Of a DNA stretch of 39,902 nucleotides, positions 24,840 through 34,500 are shown piece by piece. Each line of letters begins with the position of its first letter. Position 1 is the stretch's first letter. This stretch comes from Burkholderia sp. Bp8963 (GTDB taxonomy: Bacteria; Pseudomonadota; Gammaproteobacteria; Burkholderiales; Burkholderiaceae). The translations under genes were made by a program, and so were the position numbers. A model generated the notes under the pieces. The model was not told where the DNA came from. It saw only the letters and a list, made by a program, of their open reading frames with translations, and searched no databases. The stretch lies in contig NZ_QTQP01000060.1 of the NCBI RefSeq assembly GCF_003854275.1, positions 1-39,902 of the forward strand. The letters are read 5' to 3'.

Positions 24840-25520
24840 ATGGCCGCGAACCCACTGATCGAATCAGAACTGCTGCGTGAAATCGCTCCCTACACGCTGT
24901 CGGGCTACCAACTGTTCCGCGACATCATAGAGACCGATGGCGCGATTCCTGCGAAATTCAAGACTCTGTTTGTCGCTGTCGCTGCGATCAACAAGGGCTA
25001 CATTGACGTTGCTAGGCGTGCGCTCTCTATCGCGCAAGGACTCGGCTTGACAAAAAAAGAAGCAATCTCGGGATTGATTCTCCTGAGTAGCCTTCGCGGT
25101 GAAGGTGCGGCGCTCGCATATCAAGGCGTGGTCAACGAGGTGTTTCCGCGCGATCGCCAGAGCCCAGTTGCTGACTATGAGCACCAAGTCGTAGCGCCCG
25201 GCGAGGCCGAGGCTGATTTCAAGAAGTACTTCGGTACTATCCCCGACCCGCTGCAGAAGATGCTTGCTTTGTCGCCCAAGGGCGCGGATGCGTACTACCT
25301 GATGCGCAAAGGCACGATCTACTGCAACACCATCGAGCCGAAATACGCGGAACTGTGCCTCGTCGCCGTGCTCTCGTCTGACTACAGCCCGATGGTTGCT
25401 CGCCATATCGGTGCGGCGCGTGCTGTCCAGGCTACAGATGCTGAACTCGTCGAAGCTATTCTGTGCTCCGTTCCTTCTTCGGGTATCGCTGCAGTAATGG
25501 GCGCTGCCGCGTACCTCTGA
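24840..25520 (+). CDS. CMD/AhpD-like protein, copy 2
   Basis: A 226-residue protein with two AhpD-fold halves and no CxxC. It is paralogous to the product at 12095-12787, sharing the N-terminal ExAPYTLxGY segment, the FxxYFGxIP turn, YYLMRxGTI and the second CMD motif YAELCLVAVLSSDYS. The second half contains VEAILCSVPSSG where true decarboxylases have catalytic residues that I cannot match. It is the first gene of unit E, directly behind the operator-bearing promoter, with a weak SD. One copy heads unit E and one ends unit D. They may form a heteromer or act on two related intermediates; both are inference. Confidence 0.8.
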   Translation: MAANPLIESELLREIAPYTLSGYQLFRDIIETDGAIPAKFKTLFVAVAAINKGYIDVARRALSIAQGLGLTKKEAISGLILLSSLRGEGAALAYQGVVNEVFPRDRQSPVADYEHQVVAPGEAEADFKKYFGTIPDPLQKMLALSPKGADAYYLMRKGTIYCNTIEPKYAELCLVAVLSSDYSPMVARHIGAARAVQATDAELVEAILCSVPSSGIAAVMGAAAYL

Positions 25521-25538
25521 TATACCGCAGGGTCTGCA

Positions 25539-26570
25539 ATGAAAAACAGAAACTGGATACTATCTAACCGTCCACAGGGCGCTATCAAGCCAGGCGACTT
25601 GACACGCGAAGACCGAGACATTCCTGTTCCTGGGGACGGTGAAGTACTGGTACGCGTTCTGTATCTTGCTATGGACCCTGCCATTCGCGGATTCATGAAT
25701 GCGTCGGGCAACTACGCTGCACCGTTGCCGCTGGGAGCGCCCGTGCGCGGAGTCATGCTTGGACAAGTCGTAAGAACGGGACCGCGTGCCGACCTCAGTG
25801 AAGGTCAGTTTGTGTGGGGCTTCGGTACCTGGAGCGATTACGTTGTAGCTCCTGCATCACAGTTCTACGCCGTAGAAGCAGACGCTGATTCGGATCTCGC
25901 GTCGTTTACGCACGCGCGGGGCACGATTGGCCTGACTGCCTATTACGGCCTTCTTGACGTTGGCGATTTCAAATCCGGAGATGCGGTACTTGTCTCTGGT
26001 GCAGCTGGAGCGGTCGGCTCCCTTGTAGGCCAGATCGCAAAGATTAAAGGCGCGTCCCGTGTCGTCGGTATTGCGGGTGGCACAGCTAAATGCCAACGTG
26101 CAGTCGATGACTACGGCTACGACGTTTGTATCGACTACCGTTCTTGTAGCGATCTGGACACCGAGCTAGGCACGATTCTCCCTGAGGGGATTGATCTGTT
26201 GTTCGAAAATGTAGGCGGCTCGATATTTGAAGCATCGCTTAATCACTTAGCGAGGAATGCGCGGATCGCAATTTGCGGCATGATTAGCCGCTATAACACC
26301 GCCAACGTTGAACCGGGGCCTTCGAATCTTTGGAACCTCGTCGTCAAGACTGCGCAAGTCCGCGGCTTCCTCGTCAGCTCTATTCTCGGAGACAGAGCGC
26401 GAACGAGCGCGATGTTGAAGTCCATCAATGAATGGATTTCTGACGGCCAGTTGAAATGCGACATTGATATCCGAGAGGGGTTCGAGACTGTACCGGATGT
26501 CTACAACTGCCTCTTCACTGGAGCGCATAAAGGCCGCTTGATTGTCAAAGTCGCGGACCCTGTGCGCTAA
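25539..26570 (+). CDS. NADPH-dependent alkenal/enone reductase (MDR, CurA/PTGR type)
   Basis: A 343-residue zinc-independent medium-chain reductase. N-terminal RNWILSNRPQG and YLAMDPAIRGFM are typical of the curcumin reductase/prostaglandin reductase branch. The nucleotide motif SGAAGAVGS is at 153-161, followed by a GIAGGTAKCQ segment, where K and nearby residues usually select NADPH. The C-terminal KTAQVRGFLVS is also family-typical. It would reduce an alpha,beta-unsaturated ketone or aldehyde. AGGG lies 6 nt before ATG 25539, 18 nt after the CMD stop. With the dienoyl-CoA reductase it is the second enone-directed reductase in the island. Confidence 0.9.
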   Translation: MKNRNWILSNRPQGAIKPGDLTREDRDIPVPGDGEVLVRVLYLAMDPAIRGFMNASGNYAAPLPLGAPVRGVMLGQVVRTGPRADLSEGQFVWGFGTWSDYVVAPASQFYAVEADADSDLASFTHARGTIGLTAYYGLLDVGDFKSGDAVLVSGAAGAVGSLVGQIAKIKGASRVVGIAGGTAKCQRAVDDYGYDVCIDYRSCSDLDTELGTILPEGIDLLFENVGGSIFEASLNHLARNARIAICGMISRYNTANVEPGPSNLWNLVVKTAQVRGFLVSSILGDRARTSAMLKSINEWISDGQLKCDIDIREGFETVPDVYNCLFTGAHKGRLIVKVADPVR

Positions 26571-26594
26571 ATCCCCTACTTCCCAAGAACGCTA

Positions 26595-28691
26595 ATGTCC
26601 TACGTTTCCTACTCAAAGTCGAACGGTATTGCTGTCGCTACGATCGACAACCCGCCTATCAACGCCTTGAGCATCGGCGTACGTCGCGGCCTCATGGACG
26701 CTATCGAACGTGCGCAAGTTGAAGACGACGTACAAGCACTGATCATTGCATGTGCTGGCCGTACATTCGTTGCAGGTGCTGATATCAGCGAGTTTGGCAA
26801 GCCGTACGAAGAACCCTCGCTGTACAAGATTCTCGACGCATTGGGCAAGAGTTCCACGCCATCTGTTGCAGCTATTCATGGGACGGCACTGGGCGGCGGT
26901 CTCGAACTCGCTCTCTCGTGCACGTGGCGCTTAGCTCAGTTGAATGCCCAGATCGGACAACCCGAAGTGAAACTCGGTTTGATGCCGGGCGGCTACGGTA
27001 CGCAGTGGTGGCTCCGACTCGCCGGGCCTCAAGTTGCTCTGGACGTTTCGACGTCAGGCAATCCCGTGTCCGCAGAGCGAGCATACGAATGGGGTGTTAT
27101 CGATTATCTAGTTACTGACCAAGGCGTCGATCTCGTTTCAGCAGCTATAGCCTTCGCACAAGACCTGATTAGCAAGGGCACCCTCGCTCGCGACCTGAGC
27201 GCTATCAAAGGCCCTGTTAAAGACGTAGACCTCGCAGTGTTCGAAGCCTATCGCCAAAAGAATAAAAAGAAATGGCACGGTCTCGTCGCTCCGCAGAAGA
27301 TTGTCGACGTCCTCGAAGCTTCCTGCGCCTTGACCTTTGACCAAGGTTGCGCACTCGAACAAAAAGCATTCCAGGAGTGCGAACACAGCCCTGAAAGCGC
27401 GTCCTTGCGTCACCTGTTCTTCGCTGAACGGGAAGCGGGCAAAGTCCCCGGCGCTGACAACGCAACACCGCTGGATATCAAGTCCGTAGCCGTTATCGGT
27501 GCAGGCACGATGGGTCAGGGCATTGCGCAAGCCTGTGCGAGCGCTGGCATGTCCGTCGTCCTCGTAGACCGCACGTACGAAGCGCTGGAGCGCGCTATAG
27601 TTGCTATTCAAGGCAACTACGAAACCTCAGTCGCCCGCGGTTCAATGGCACGCGCGAAGGCTGATCGTGCATTCAATCTGATTTCAATCTCCAGCGACCT
27701 CGTAGCGGCCTCGAAGAGCGATCTCATTATCGAAGCTGTTTTAGAAGACCTCGGCGTAAAGCAGAGTGTCTTCCAGGATCTCGATGCTGTAGCCAAGCCT
27801 GAAGCTATCCTGGCGACTAATACGTCAACGCTAGATATCGATCTGATTGCGAATGTGACTCGTCGTCCGCAGCAGGTTGTCGGCATGCACTTCTTCAGCC
27901 CTGCCCACGTGATGAAGCTTGTAGAAGTTATCAAGGGCTCGCACACCTCGGATGAAGTGTCTGCAACCATACTCAAAGTCACGAAAGCCTTGCGCAAGAC
28001 CGCAGTCTTCGCAGGTAACGAAGCTGGGTTTATCGGCAATCGTATCCTCAGTGCCTATGGCCGCGAAGCCGACTATCTTCTCGAAGAAGGCGCAATGCCG
28101 TGGCAAATCGACCGCGTACTTAATCAATTCGGTTTCCCTATGGGCCTGTTCGCTATGCGCGACATGGCAGGCTTGGACGTGATCTGGCGCATTCGTCAGG
28201 AACAGGAACGGAAAGGCACGCGCCCTGCCTATGAGCGTTATTCCGTGCTCGCTGATCGTATCTGCGAACAAGGTCGATTCGGCCAGAAGACGGGTAGCGG
28301 CTATTACAGGTACGAAGGTCGTACAGCTACTCCCTGTCCTGAAATCGAGGCGCTGATCGTCCAAGTTTCGGCCGACGCCGGTATCGAACGCCGTGAGATC
28401 TCAGACGAAGCAATCCTGCAACGCATCATGTGCGCTATGGTCAACGAGGGCGCTCGCATCATCGACTCTCGTACAGCACAGCGCGCGGGCGATATCGATA
28501 TCGTGTACACCAACGGCTATGGCTTCCCGAGCTACCGCGGCGGCCCTATGTTCTGGGCGCAGCAAACGGGGCTCCAGAAGGTCTACGAAAAGGTTCAGGA
28601 ATATCACAAGCTTTACGGTGATACGTGGAGGCCTGCGCAGTCCCTCGCGGAAGCTGCTAAGGCTAACCGGTGGCCTGTTTCTCAAGCGTAA
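26595..28691 (+). CDS. Bifunctional enoyl-CoA hydratase / 3-hydroxyacyl-CoA dehydrogenase (FadB/FadJ type)
   Basis: A 698-residue fusion. The N-terminal crotonase domain has both hydratase glutamates (E104 in GGGLELALSC, E124 in GQPEVKLGL). The NAD-binding domain starts near 300 with GAGTMGQG, has the catalytic histidine near 432 in MHFFSPAHVMKLVEV, and two C-terminal helical domains ending in the GYGFPSYRGGPMFWA motif. It hydrates trans-2-enoyl-CoA and oxidises the 3-hydroxy product, as in peroxisomal bifunctional enzymes and bacterial FadB. It lies between the enone reductase and thiolase genes, so unit E completes a beta-oxidation spiral. The SD before ATG 26595 is weak (AAGAA). Confidence 0.93.
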   Translation: MSYVSYSKSNGIAVATIDNPPINALSIGVRRGLMDAIERAQVEDDVQALIIACAGRTFVAGADISEFGKPYEEPSLYKILDALGKSSTPSVAAIHGTALGGGLELALSCTWRLAQLNAQIGQPEVKLGLMPGGYGTQWWLRLAGPQVALDVSTSGNPVSAERAYEWGVIDYLVTDQGVDLVSAAIAFAQDLISKGTLARDLSAIKGPVKDVDLAVFEAYRQKNKKKWHGLVAPQKIVDVLEASCALTFDQGCALEQKAFQECEHSPESASLRHLFFAEREAGKVPGADNATPLDIKSVAVIGAGTMGQGIAQACASAGMSVVLVDRTYEALERAIVAIQGNYETSVARGSMARAKADRAFNLISISSDLVAASKSDLIIEAVLEDLGVKQSVFQDLDAVAKPEAILATNTSTLDIDLIANVTRRPQQVVGMHFFSPAHVMKLVEVIKGSHTSDEVSATILKVTKALRKTAVFAGNEAGFIGNRILSAYGREADYLLEEGAMPWQIDRVLNQFGFPMGLFAMRDMAGLDVIWRIRQEQERKGTRPAYERYSVLADRICEQGRFGQKTGSGYYRYEGRTATPCPEIEALIVQVSADAGIERREISDEAILQRIMCAMVNEGARIIDSRTAQRAGDIDIVYTNGYGFPSYRGGPMFWAQQTGLQKVYEKVQEYHKLYGDTWRPAQSLAEAAKANRWPVSQA

Positions 28692-28724
28692 TTGTATTCA
28701 ATTATTTAACAGGAGATGCAAATC

Positions 28725-29927
28725 GTGCGTAAAGCTGTAATCGTTTCTGTAGCTCGTACTCCCATCGGCAAGGCCTTCCGTGGCGCGTTCAACGATACGA
28801 CTGGTCCGGCAATGGGCGGCCATGTCGTAAACGCTGCTGTGCGACGCGCTCTCATCGATGGCGCTGACGTTGACGACGTGATCATGGGCACAGCCCTGCA
28901 ACAAGGCACTACGGGTTTCAATGTTGCCCGTCAGTCCGCCCTACGTGCTGGCCTGCCCCACTCCGTTGCCGGTATGACGGTTGATCGTCAATGCGGATCC
29001 GGACTTATGGCTATCGCGACGGCTGCGAAGCAGATCATGTACGACGGCCAGCAGATCGTCGTTGCCGGTGGCGTCGAGTCCGTGTCGCTGGTTCAAAACG
29101 AGCATTTCAACCAGTTCCAGATTTTCGATCCCGAACTGCAAAAGACGGTTCCGCAGGTCTACATGCAGATGCTGGAAACGGCTGAAATCGTGAGCGCTCG
29201 CTACGGTATCAGCCGTGAGCGTCAGGATGCGTATGCTCTGCGCTCACAACAACTGACAGCACAAGCACAAGCCGAAGGCCGCTTCGACACTGAAATCGTT
29301 CCGATGACGACGCAAATGAAAGTTGTTGACAAGGAAACGAAGGAAGTCAGCTTCAAGACCGTGACTCTCACTAACGACGAAGGCAACCGTCCGAGCACCA
29401 AGCTCGAAGACCTGACGAGCCTCAAGCCCGTGTTCCGTGGTGGTCAACAACTCAAGGAAGGCAACTACATCACGGCAGGCAATGCCTCGCAGCTCTCGGA
29501 TGGTGCGGCGGCATTGGTCGTCATGGAAGCTGCTGAAGCGGCCAGGCGCGGCCTCAAGCCGCTCGGCGCTTACTGTGGTATGGCAGTCGCTGGTTGCAAT
29601 CCGGATGAAATGGGTATCGGGCCGGTGTTCGCTATCCCCAAGCTTCTCAAGCAACACAACCTCACGGTAAACGATATCGGCCTCTGGGAACTCAACGAAG
29701 CGTTCGCATGTCAAGTTCTGCACTGCCAAGACGTCCTGGAGATTCCCGATGATCGCCTGAACGTGAGCGGCGGTGCGATTGCCGTTGGCCACCCCTACGG
29801 TATGTCGGGGGCGCGTATGGCCGGTCATATCCTGATAGAAGGCCATCGCCGTGGTGCAGAGTTCGGCATCGTCACGATGTGTATCGGCGGGGGTCAAGGC
29901 GCGGCCGCGCTGTTCGAGATTTTCTAA
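28725..29927 (+). CDS. Acetyl-CoA acyltransferase (FadA-type thiolase)
   Basis: A 400-residue thiolase with C90 (DRQCGSG), H356 (VGHPYGMSGAR) and C386 (MCIGGGQG). I place the start at GTG 28725, nine nt after AGGAG (28711-28715). The ATG at 28716 directly abuts that SD and is unlikely. It is the partner of the FadB-type gene 33 nt upstream, and the last gene of the island. It differs from the BktB-like thiolase, so the pathway uses at least two thiolases plus the Ltp-type protein, presumably for different chain or branch structures. Confidence 0.92.
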   Translation: MRKAVIVSVARTPIGKAFRGAFNDTTGPAMGGHVVNAAVRRALIDGADVDDVIMGTALQQGTTGFNVARQSALRAGLPHSVAGMTVDRQCGSGLMAIATAAKQIMYDGQQIVVAGGVESVSLVQNEHFNQFQIFDPELQKTVPQVYMQMLETAEIVSARYGISRERQDAYALRSQQLTAQAQAEGRFDTEIVPMTTQMKVVDKETKEVSFKTVTLTNDEGNRPSTKLEDLTSLKPVFRGGQQLKEGNYITAGNASQLSDGAAALVVMEAAEAARRGLKPLGAYCGMAVAGCNPDEMGIGPVFAIPKLLKQHNLTVNDIGLWELNEAFACQVLHCQDVLEIPDDRLNVSGGAIAVGHPYGMSGARMAGHILIEGHRRGAEFGIVTMCIGGGQGAAALFEIF

Positions 29928-30500
29928 TCTCCGTCCAGCATTACTGACGCAAGGGGATGCGGCCCATTTTTAATTTAGAATACCTAACACAATAAGTTTT
30001 TAATCTGTCGCCAACATACGTAAAACCAAACAAAGTTGAAAATCATCGGCGGGCCTCCCACCGCCGCCCGAAAGGGCGGCGGGGTTACAATGCGTCTGTC
30101 CTCAGAGCCACCGTTGTACTTGTTTCGATGATCAACCGCATAGCTTGGCTCCCAGCGTTGCAAGACCAAGTAGCGTACTCCATCGAAACACGAAGGCAAC
30201 GACCGAAAGCACACGCGGCGCTTCCGTAGATGAGAGTGAACTAAACCGTCGGAGATCAATTCACACCGCTCGGCGCGCACTCGGCGAGTTTGCAGTTGCC
30301 GAAGTCGTGGTCAACACGGCGAGTTTCTCGTAGGCCGGAATAAATCCGTCCCCCCCTCCCTACTCGCCACAAGGCAAGGCGCGATCGCGTTGACACTTTC
30401 ATTTCCACTTTAACCGTAATGAAAGTGTCAATCCGAATAGGGAGCGTTAAAAACCTTGGGGTTGTAACTCCGAGGCTAGGGGTAATCGAATGAAAGGGAC
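29928..30500. other. Non-coding scar with hairpin and 14-bp inverted repeat
   Basis: I find no supported gene. A GC hairpin, CCGCCGCCC-GAAA-GGGCGGCGG, has a perfect 9-bp stem at 30061-30082. Further right, TTGACACTTTCATT (30390-30403) and AATGAAAGTGTCAA (30418-30431) form a perfect 14-bp inverted repeat around a 14-nt spacer. The repeat resembles the internal/terminal repeats of IS21-like elements as I remember them; this needs an ISfinder search. The stretch separates the AT-richer island from GC-rich chromosome-like DNA. Confidence 0.45.
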
Positions 30501-30573
30501 TTCCCCGTCCCGAGGCAGCCCCAGCGACGCTGAGCACTGACGCGGCGGCCAACCGCCGGAGAAAAGTTTTCAT
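30500..30573 (-). pseudogene. 5' stub of a secreted-protein gene
   Basis: ATG 30573 has GGAG 7 nt upstream and encodes a textbook signal peptide start, MKTFLRRLAAASVLSVAGAA. After about 25 codons the frame runs into the non-coding scar and loses protein-like composition. It appears to be a gene cut off by the rearrangement that placed the 14-bp inverted repeat at 30390-30431. The right end given here is the ATG; the break point is approximate. Confidence 0.45.
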
Positions 30574-30739
30574 CGTTGCTCTCCGTATCGGTGATAGCCT
30601 GAATGCAGTCCTCGCTTTTGCGGATCAACGGCGACGGTCTCGGCACAATTGGACGCCCCGCTGAGTTCGGATTGACGCCGTGGAAAGTGACCCATCATGG
30701 GAAGACGCGTTCCAACATCAGCGTGGAGGAATTTGTCGA

Positions 30740-31375
30740 GTGAATACGACCTATGAGCTAGTTGGTGCGCCGACGGGCAACTGCATCCGTGCCGCCATCG
30801 CATTGGAGGAAGCCGGGCTGCCGTACACGGTGCGATTCGTTGATCTCGCCGCTGGCGAACACATGGTGCCGTCGCATCTCGCCCTCAATCCTGCGGGTAA
30901 GGTCCCGGTTCTTGTCGAGCGGGAAGCCGACCAACCTCCATTCGTCCTCACGCAGTCGAACGCCATCGTTTTCTACGCGGCGGAAAAATCGCCGGGTTGC
31001 CTGCTGCCCGTAAACGCATGGGCCCGTGCGGTGGCTTACGAGCGATTTTTCTTCTTCCTGACGGAAGTGATCGCACCCGGCCATGCTGCCTTTTCCCTCA
31101 ATCGCGCCGGCGCGAGCGACGGCCAGGAATGGCTCACCAAAAGCATGCTCGCGGCGCTCGCAACTGCGGAGCGTTATCTCGACAAGCACGCGTACATGGC
31201 CGGAGACGCGTTCTCGATTGCCGACATTGCGGCGTTCACGATCACCCGATCCGTCCATGTGGATCTTCCGTGGCCGACGCTGCCCGCATTGTGCCGCAGG
31301 TATGAACTGGTCGAGGCAAGGCCGGGCGTCGTGCGCGGCTTGCACGCATTCGATATCGCGCCGTCACCGCGTTGA
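30740..31375 (+). CDS. Glutathione S-transferase family protein
   Basis: A 211-residue GST. The N-terminal thioredoxin-like domain reads YELVGAPTGNCIRAAIALEEAGLPY, with the cis-proline loop KVPVL (about 55-59) and QSNAIVFYAA in place of the usual E-S glutathione-binding pair. The C-terminal helical domain contains DAFSIADIAAF, the conserved N-capping box motif. I chose GTG 30740, with GGAGG 10 nt upstream, because it places the first beta strand at the usual position; an ATG at 30680 would add 20 unrelated residues. It is the first GC-rich gene past the scar. The substrate is unknown. Confidence 0.85.
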   Translation: MNTTYELVGAPTGNCIRAAIALEEAGLPYTVRFVDLAAGEHMVPSHLALNPAGKVPVLVEREADQPPFVLTQSNAIVFYAAEKSPGCLLPVNAWARAVAYERFFFFLTEVIAPGHAAFSLNRAGASDGQEWLTKSMLAALATAERYLDKHAYMAGDAFSIADIAAFTITRSVHVDLPWPTLPALCRRYELVEARPGVVRGLHAFDIAPSPR

Positions 31376-31589
31376 TGCGCAGGAATGCGTTTCCCGGACG
31401 AAGGGTGTCCTGGTGCCGTGGATACGGGGGCGATGTCCTGGGCGAGGCGCCGCGCCTGCGGCCACCTGAACGTCGCGATCGAGGCGTTCATGCTGCCGCG
31501 CCTCGATCGCTTCGGGTTCAGGAAGTGCGCCTGCCGAGTGCCGTCGCTTACCGCGCGCGCCACGACGTTCGGGCTTGCGCACGATGCGG

Positions 31590-34500
31590 CTACGCGACCG
31601 TGCTTACACTCTCCTCATGGGGGGCCAGCGCTTTCCCGGCATCAGGCCTGATCTTGAACCAGATGGCGTACATCGCGGGCAGGAACACGAGCGTCATGAT
31701 CGTTCCCGCGAAGGTTCCGCCAATCAGGGTATAGGCCAACGTGCCCCAGAACACGGAATGCGTGAGCGGGATGAAGGCGAGCATCGCCGCAAGCGCAGTC
31801 AATATGACAGGTCTGGACCGCTGGATGGTCGCCTCCACCACCGCATGGTAAGGCGTCATCCCTTCCCGCGTGTTCTGCTCAATCTGACCGATCAGGATCA
31901 GCGTGTTGCGCATCAATATGCCTGAGAGCGCAATGAGCCCCACCAGCGCGTTGATCCCGAATGGCTGATTGAACAGCAACAGCGTCGGAACGACCCCGAT
32001 CAACCCGAGCGGGCTGGTCGCAAAGACCATCATGGTGGCGGAGATGGACCGCGTCTGGAAGATGATGATCAGCAGCGTGAGTGCGATCATGATCGGAAAT
32101 AGCGGCACGAGCGCCTTGGTCGCCTTGCCGGCTTCTTCAATCGCCCCTGCCTCCTCGATCCGGTAACCGTCCGGCAGCTGGGCAATGACCGGCTGCAGCT
32201 TTGCCAGCATGGCCGTCGATACATCAGGCGGCTGCAGGCCCTCGGCAATGTCGCCGCGGACGGTGATCGTCGGCGTGCGATCGCGCCGGCGAAGGATCGG
32301 ATCTTCCATCCGGATATCGACTTTGCCCACCTGCGACAGCGGCACACGCTGGCCAGCCGCGCCGACCAGGGTGAACCCGTTGATCCGTTCCGGATCGAGG
32401 CGGACGTCGCCGGCCGACCTCGCGACGACCTCGACAGAACGAATGTCCTCGCGCACGTGCGTGACGGGTATCCCGGTCAGCAGGAACTGCAACTGTTGAG
32501 CGACCGCACTGGACGTCAATCCGACAGCCCCAAGCCGATCCTGGTCCAGCGTGAAGTGCAAGGTGGGTACAATGGGGCCCCAGTCGGTATTGACCGTTCG
32601 CATCTTCGGGCTGGCACGCATGACGCCCTCGACCTGCGCGGCGATGGCGCGCAACTTTTGGGGGTCCGGGCCCATGACGCGGAACGCAACCGGATACGGC
32701 GAATAAGGACCGAACACGAGCTGGGTGACGCGAACCTGCGCGCCAGGCACCAAACCCTCCGCAATGGCCTTGCGCAGACGGAATTTGAGCGCCTCCCGCT
32801 GCTTCTCGTCATTCGTGCGTATCACGATTTTCGCGAAGGACGGATCCGGAAGTTCCGGAGACATCGCCAGATAGAAGCGCGGGGCGCCCTGCCCGATGTA
32901 CGACGTCACGATTTTTGCTTCGGGTTGCTTTGCGAGCCAGGCCTCGACCTTTTTCGTTGACGCGGACGTTTGTTCGATGGACGTGCCGTAGGGCATCTGG
33001 ACTTCCACGAGGACTTCCGGGCGATCGGAGGTCGGGAAGAACTGTTTCTTCACTACGCTCATGCCCATGACTGCGACCACGAACGACCCGATCACGATGC
33101 CTGCGACCATCCACTTGCGCTGAACGACGCGTACCAGGAACTGACGAAACCGCTGGTAGTTCGGGGTGTTATAGATCGCCTCATGTCCGCCCTCGATCTT
33201 TGGAATATCGGGCAGCAGCTTGACGCCCAGATACGGCGTGAAGACGACCGCAACGATCCATGAGGTGATCAGCGCGATGCCGACGATCCAGAACATGTTG
33301 CTGGTGTACTCGCCGGCGGTCGAACGGGCGAAGCCATTCGGCATGAAGCCGACTACCGTGACCAATGTGCCCGACAGCATCGGCGCGGCTGTGTGGCTCC
33401 ATGCGTAAGCCGATGCCTGCACCCGGCTGTAGCCTTCCTCCATTTTCACGACCATCATCTCGATGGCGATGATGGCATCATCGACAAGCAGCCCGAGCGC
33501 GAGGATCAGCGAGCCGAGTGTAATGCGGTCGAAATTCTTGCCTGTCGCAGCCATGACGACGAAGACGCCCGCGAGTGTCAGCGGCACCGCTGCCGACACC
33601 ACGATGCCGACGCGCCACCCCATGCTGGCGAAGCTCACGACCATCACGACGAGCAGTGCGACAAAGAACTTGACCATGAACTCGTCGATCGCCGAATGGA
33701 TATTGACGGCCTGGTCGGTCACCTTGGTGAGACTCATGCCCAGCGGCAGCCCGGTGTTGATCGACGCCACCTCCTTGTCGAGCGCCTGACCCAGATTCAG
33801 TCCATTCCAGCCGTCTCGCATGACGACGCCAAGGAGCAAAGCCGGCTCGCCGTTGCTGCGAATTTCGAAGGTGGCCGGATCTTCATAGCCGCGCTCGACA
33901 GTGGCCACGTCCGAGAGCTTGAGCGTCCTGCCCTGAACGACGATCGGGGTGTTCCGGATTTTCTGCAGCTTGTCGAAGGCGCCCTCGACGCGAATGAAAA
34001 CCTGCGCCCCAGCCGTATCAATCGATCCTGCCGGTGTCAGGACGTTCTGGCTGTTCAGCGCCGCGAAGATATCCTGCGGCGTCACGCCAAGCGTCGCGAG
34101 ACGGTCGTGCGAAAACGAGATGTAGATGCGTTCCGCCTGCTCGCCGACGATGTTGATCTTCTTGACCCCCGGCACGTGGAGGAATCGCTGACGAAGATCC
34201 TCGGCGTCACGCACGAGAAACCGCTCCGGTTGCCCTTTCGCCTTCAGCGCAAACAGCGCAAACGTTACGTCGGAGTACTCATCATTAACGAGCGGACCAA
34301 TCACGCCGGGTGGCAGATTGGCAGCTTCATCGGAGAGCTTTTTGCGGGCCTGATAGAACTGCTCGGGAACCTCGGCAGGCGGTGTGCTATCCAGGAACGT
34401 CACCGTGGTGAATGCCAGTCCAGGACGCGTATACGTTTCGGTGCGGTCGTACCAGCGCAGCTCCTGCATGCGCTTTTCAAGCGGTTCCGCGACCTGATCC

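Noticed and set aside
30061..30082. Strong GC hairpin considered as a terminator of unit E
   Set aside because: No T-run on either strand; kept only as a structural element in the scar.
29984..30280. 98-codon minus-strand ORF right of the FadA-type gene
   Set aside because: No SD, contains the GC hairpin and low-complexity proline stretch, and looks like translated non-coding repeat.
31376..31589. Open frames between the GST and RND genes
   Set aside because: Several overlapping GC-rich frames on both strands, none with an SD or a recognisable domain.
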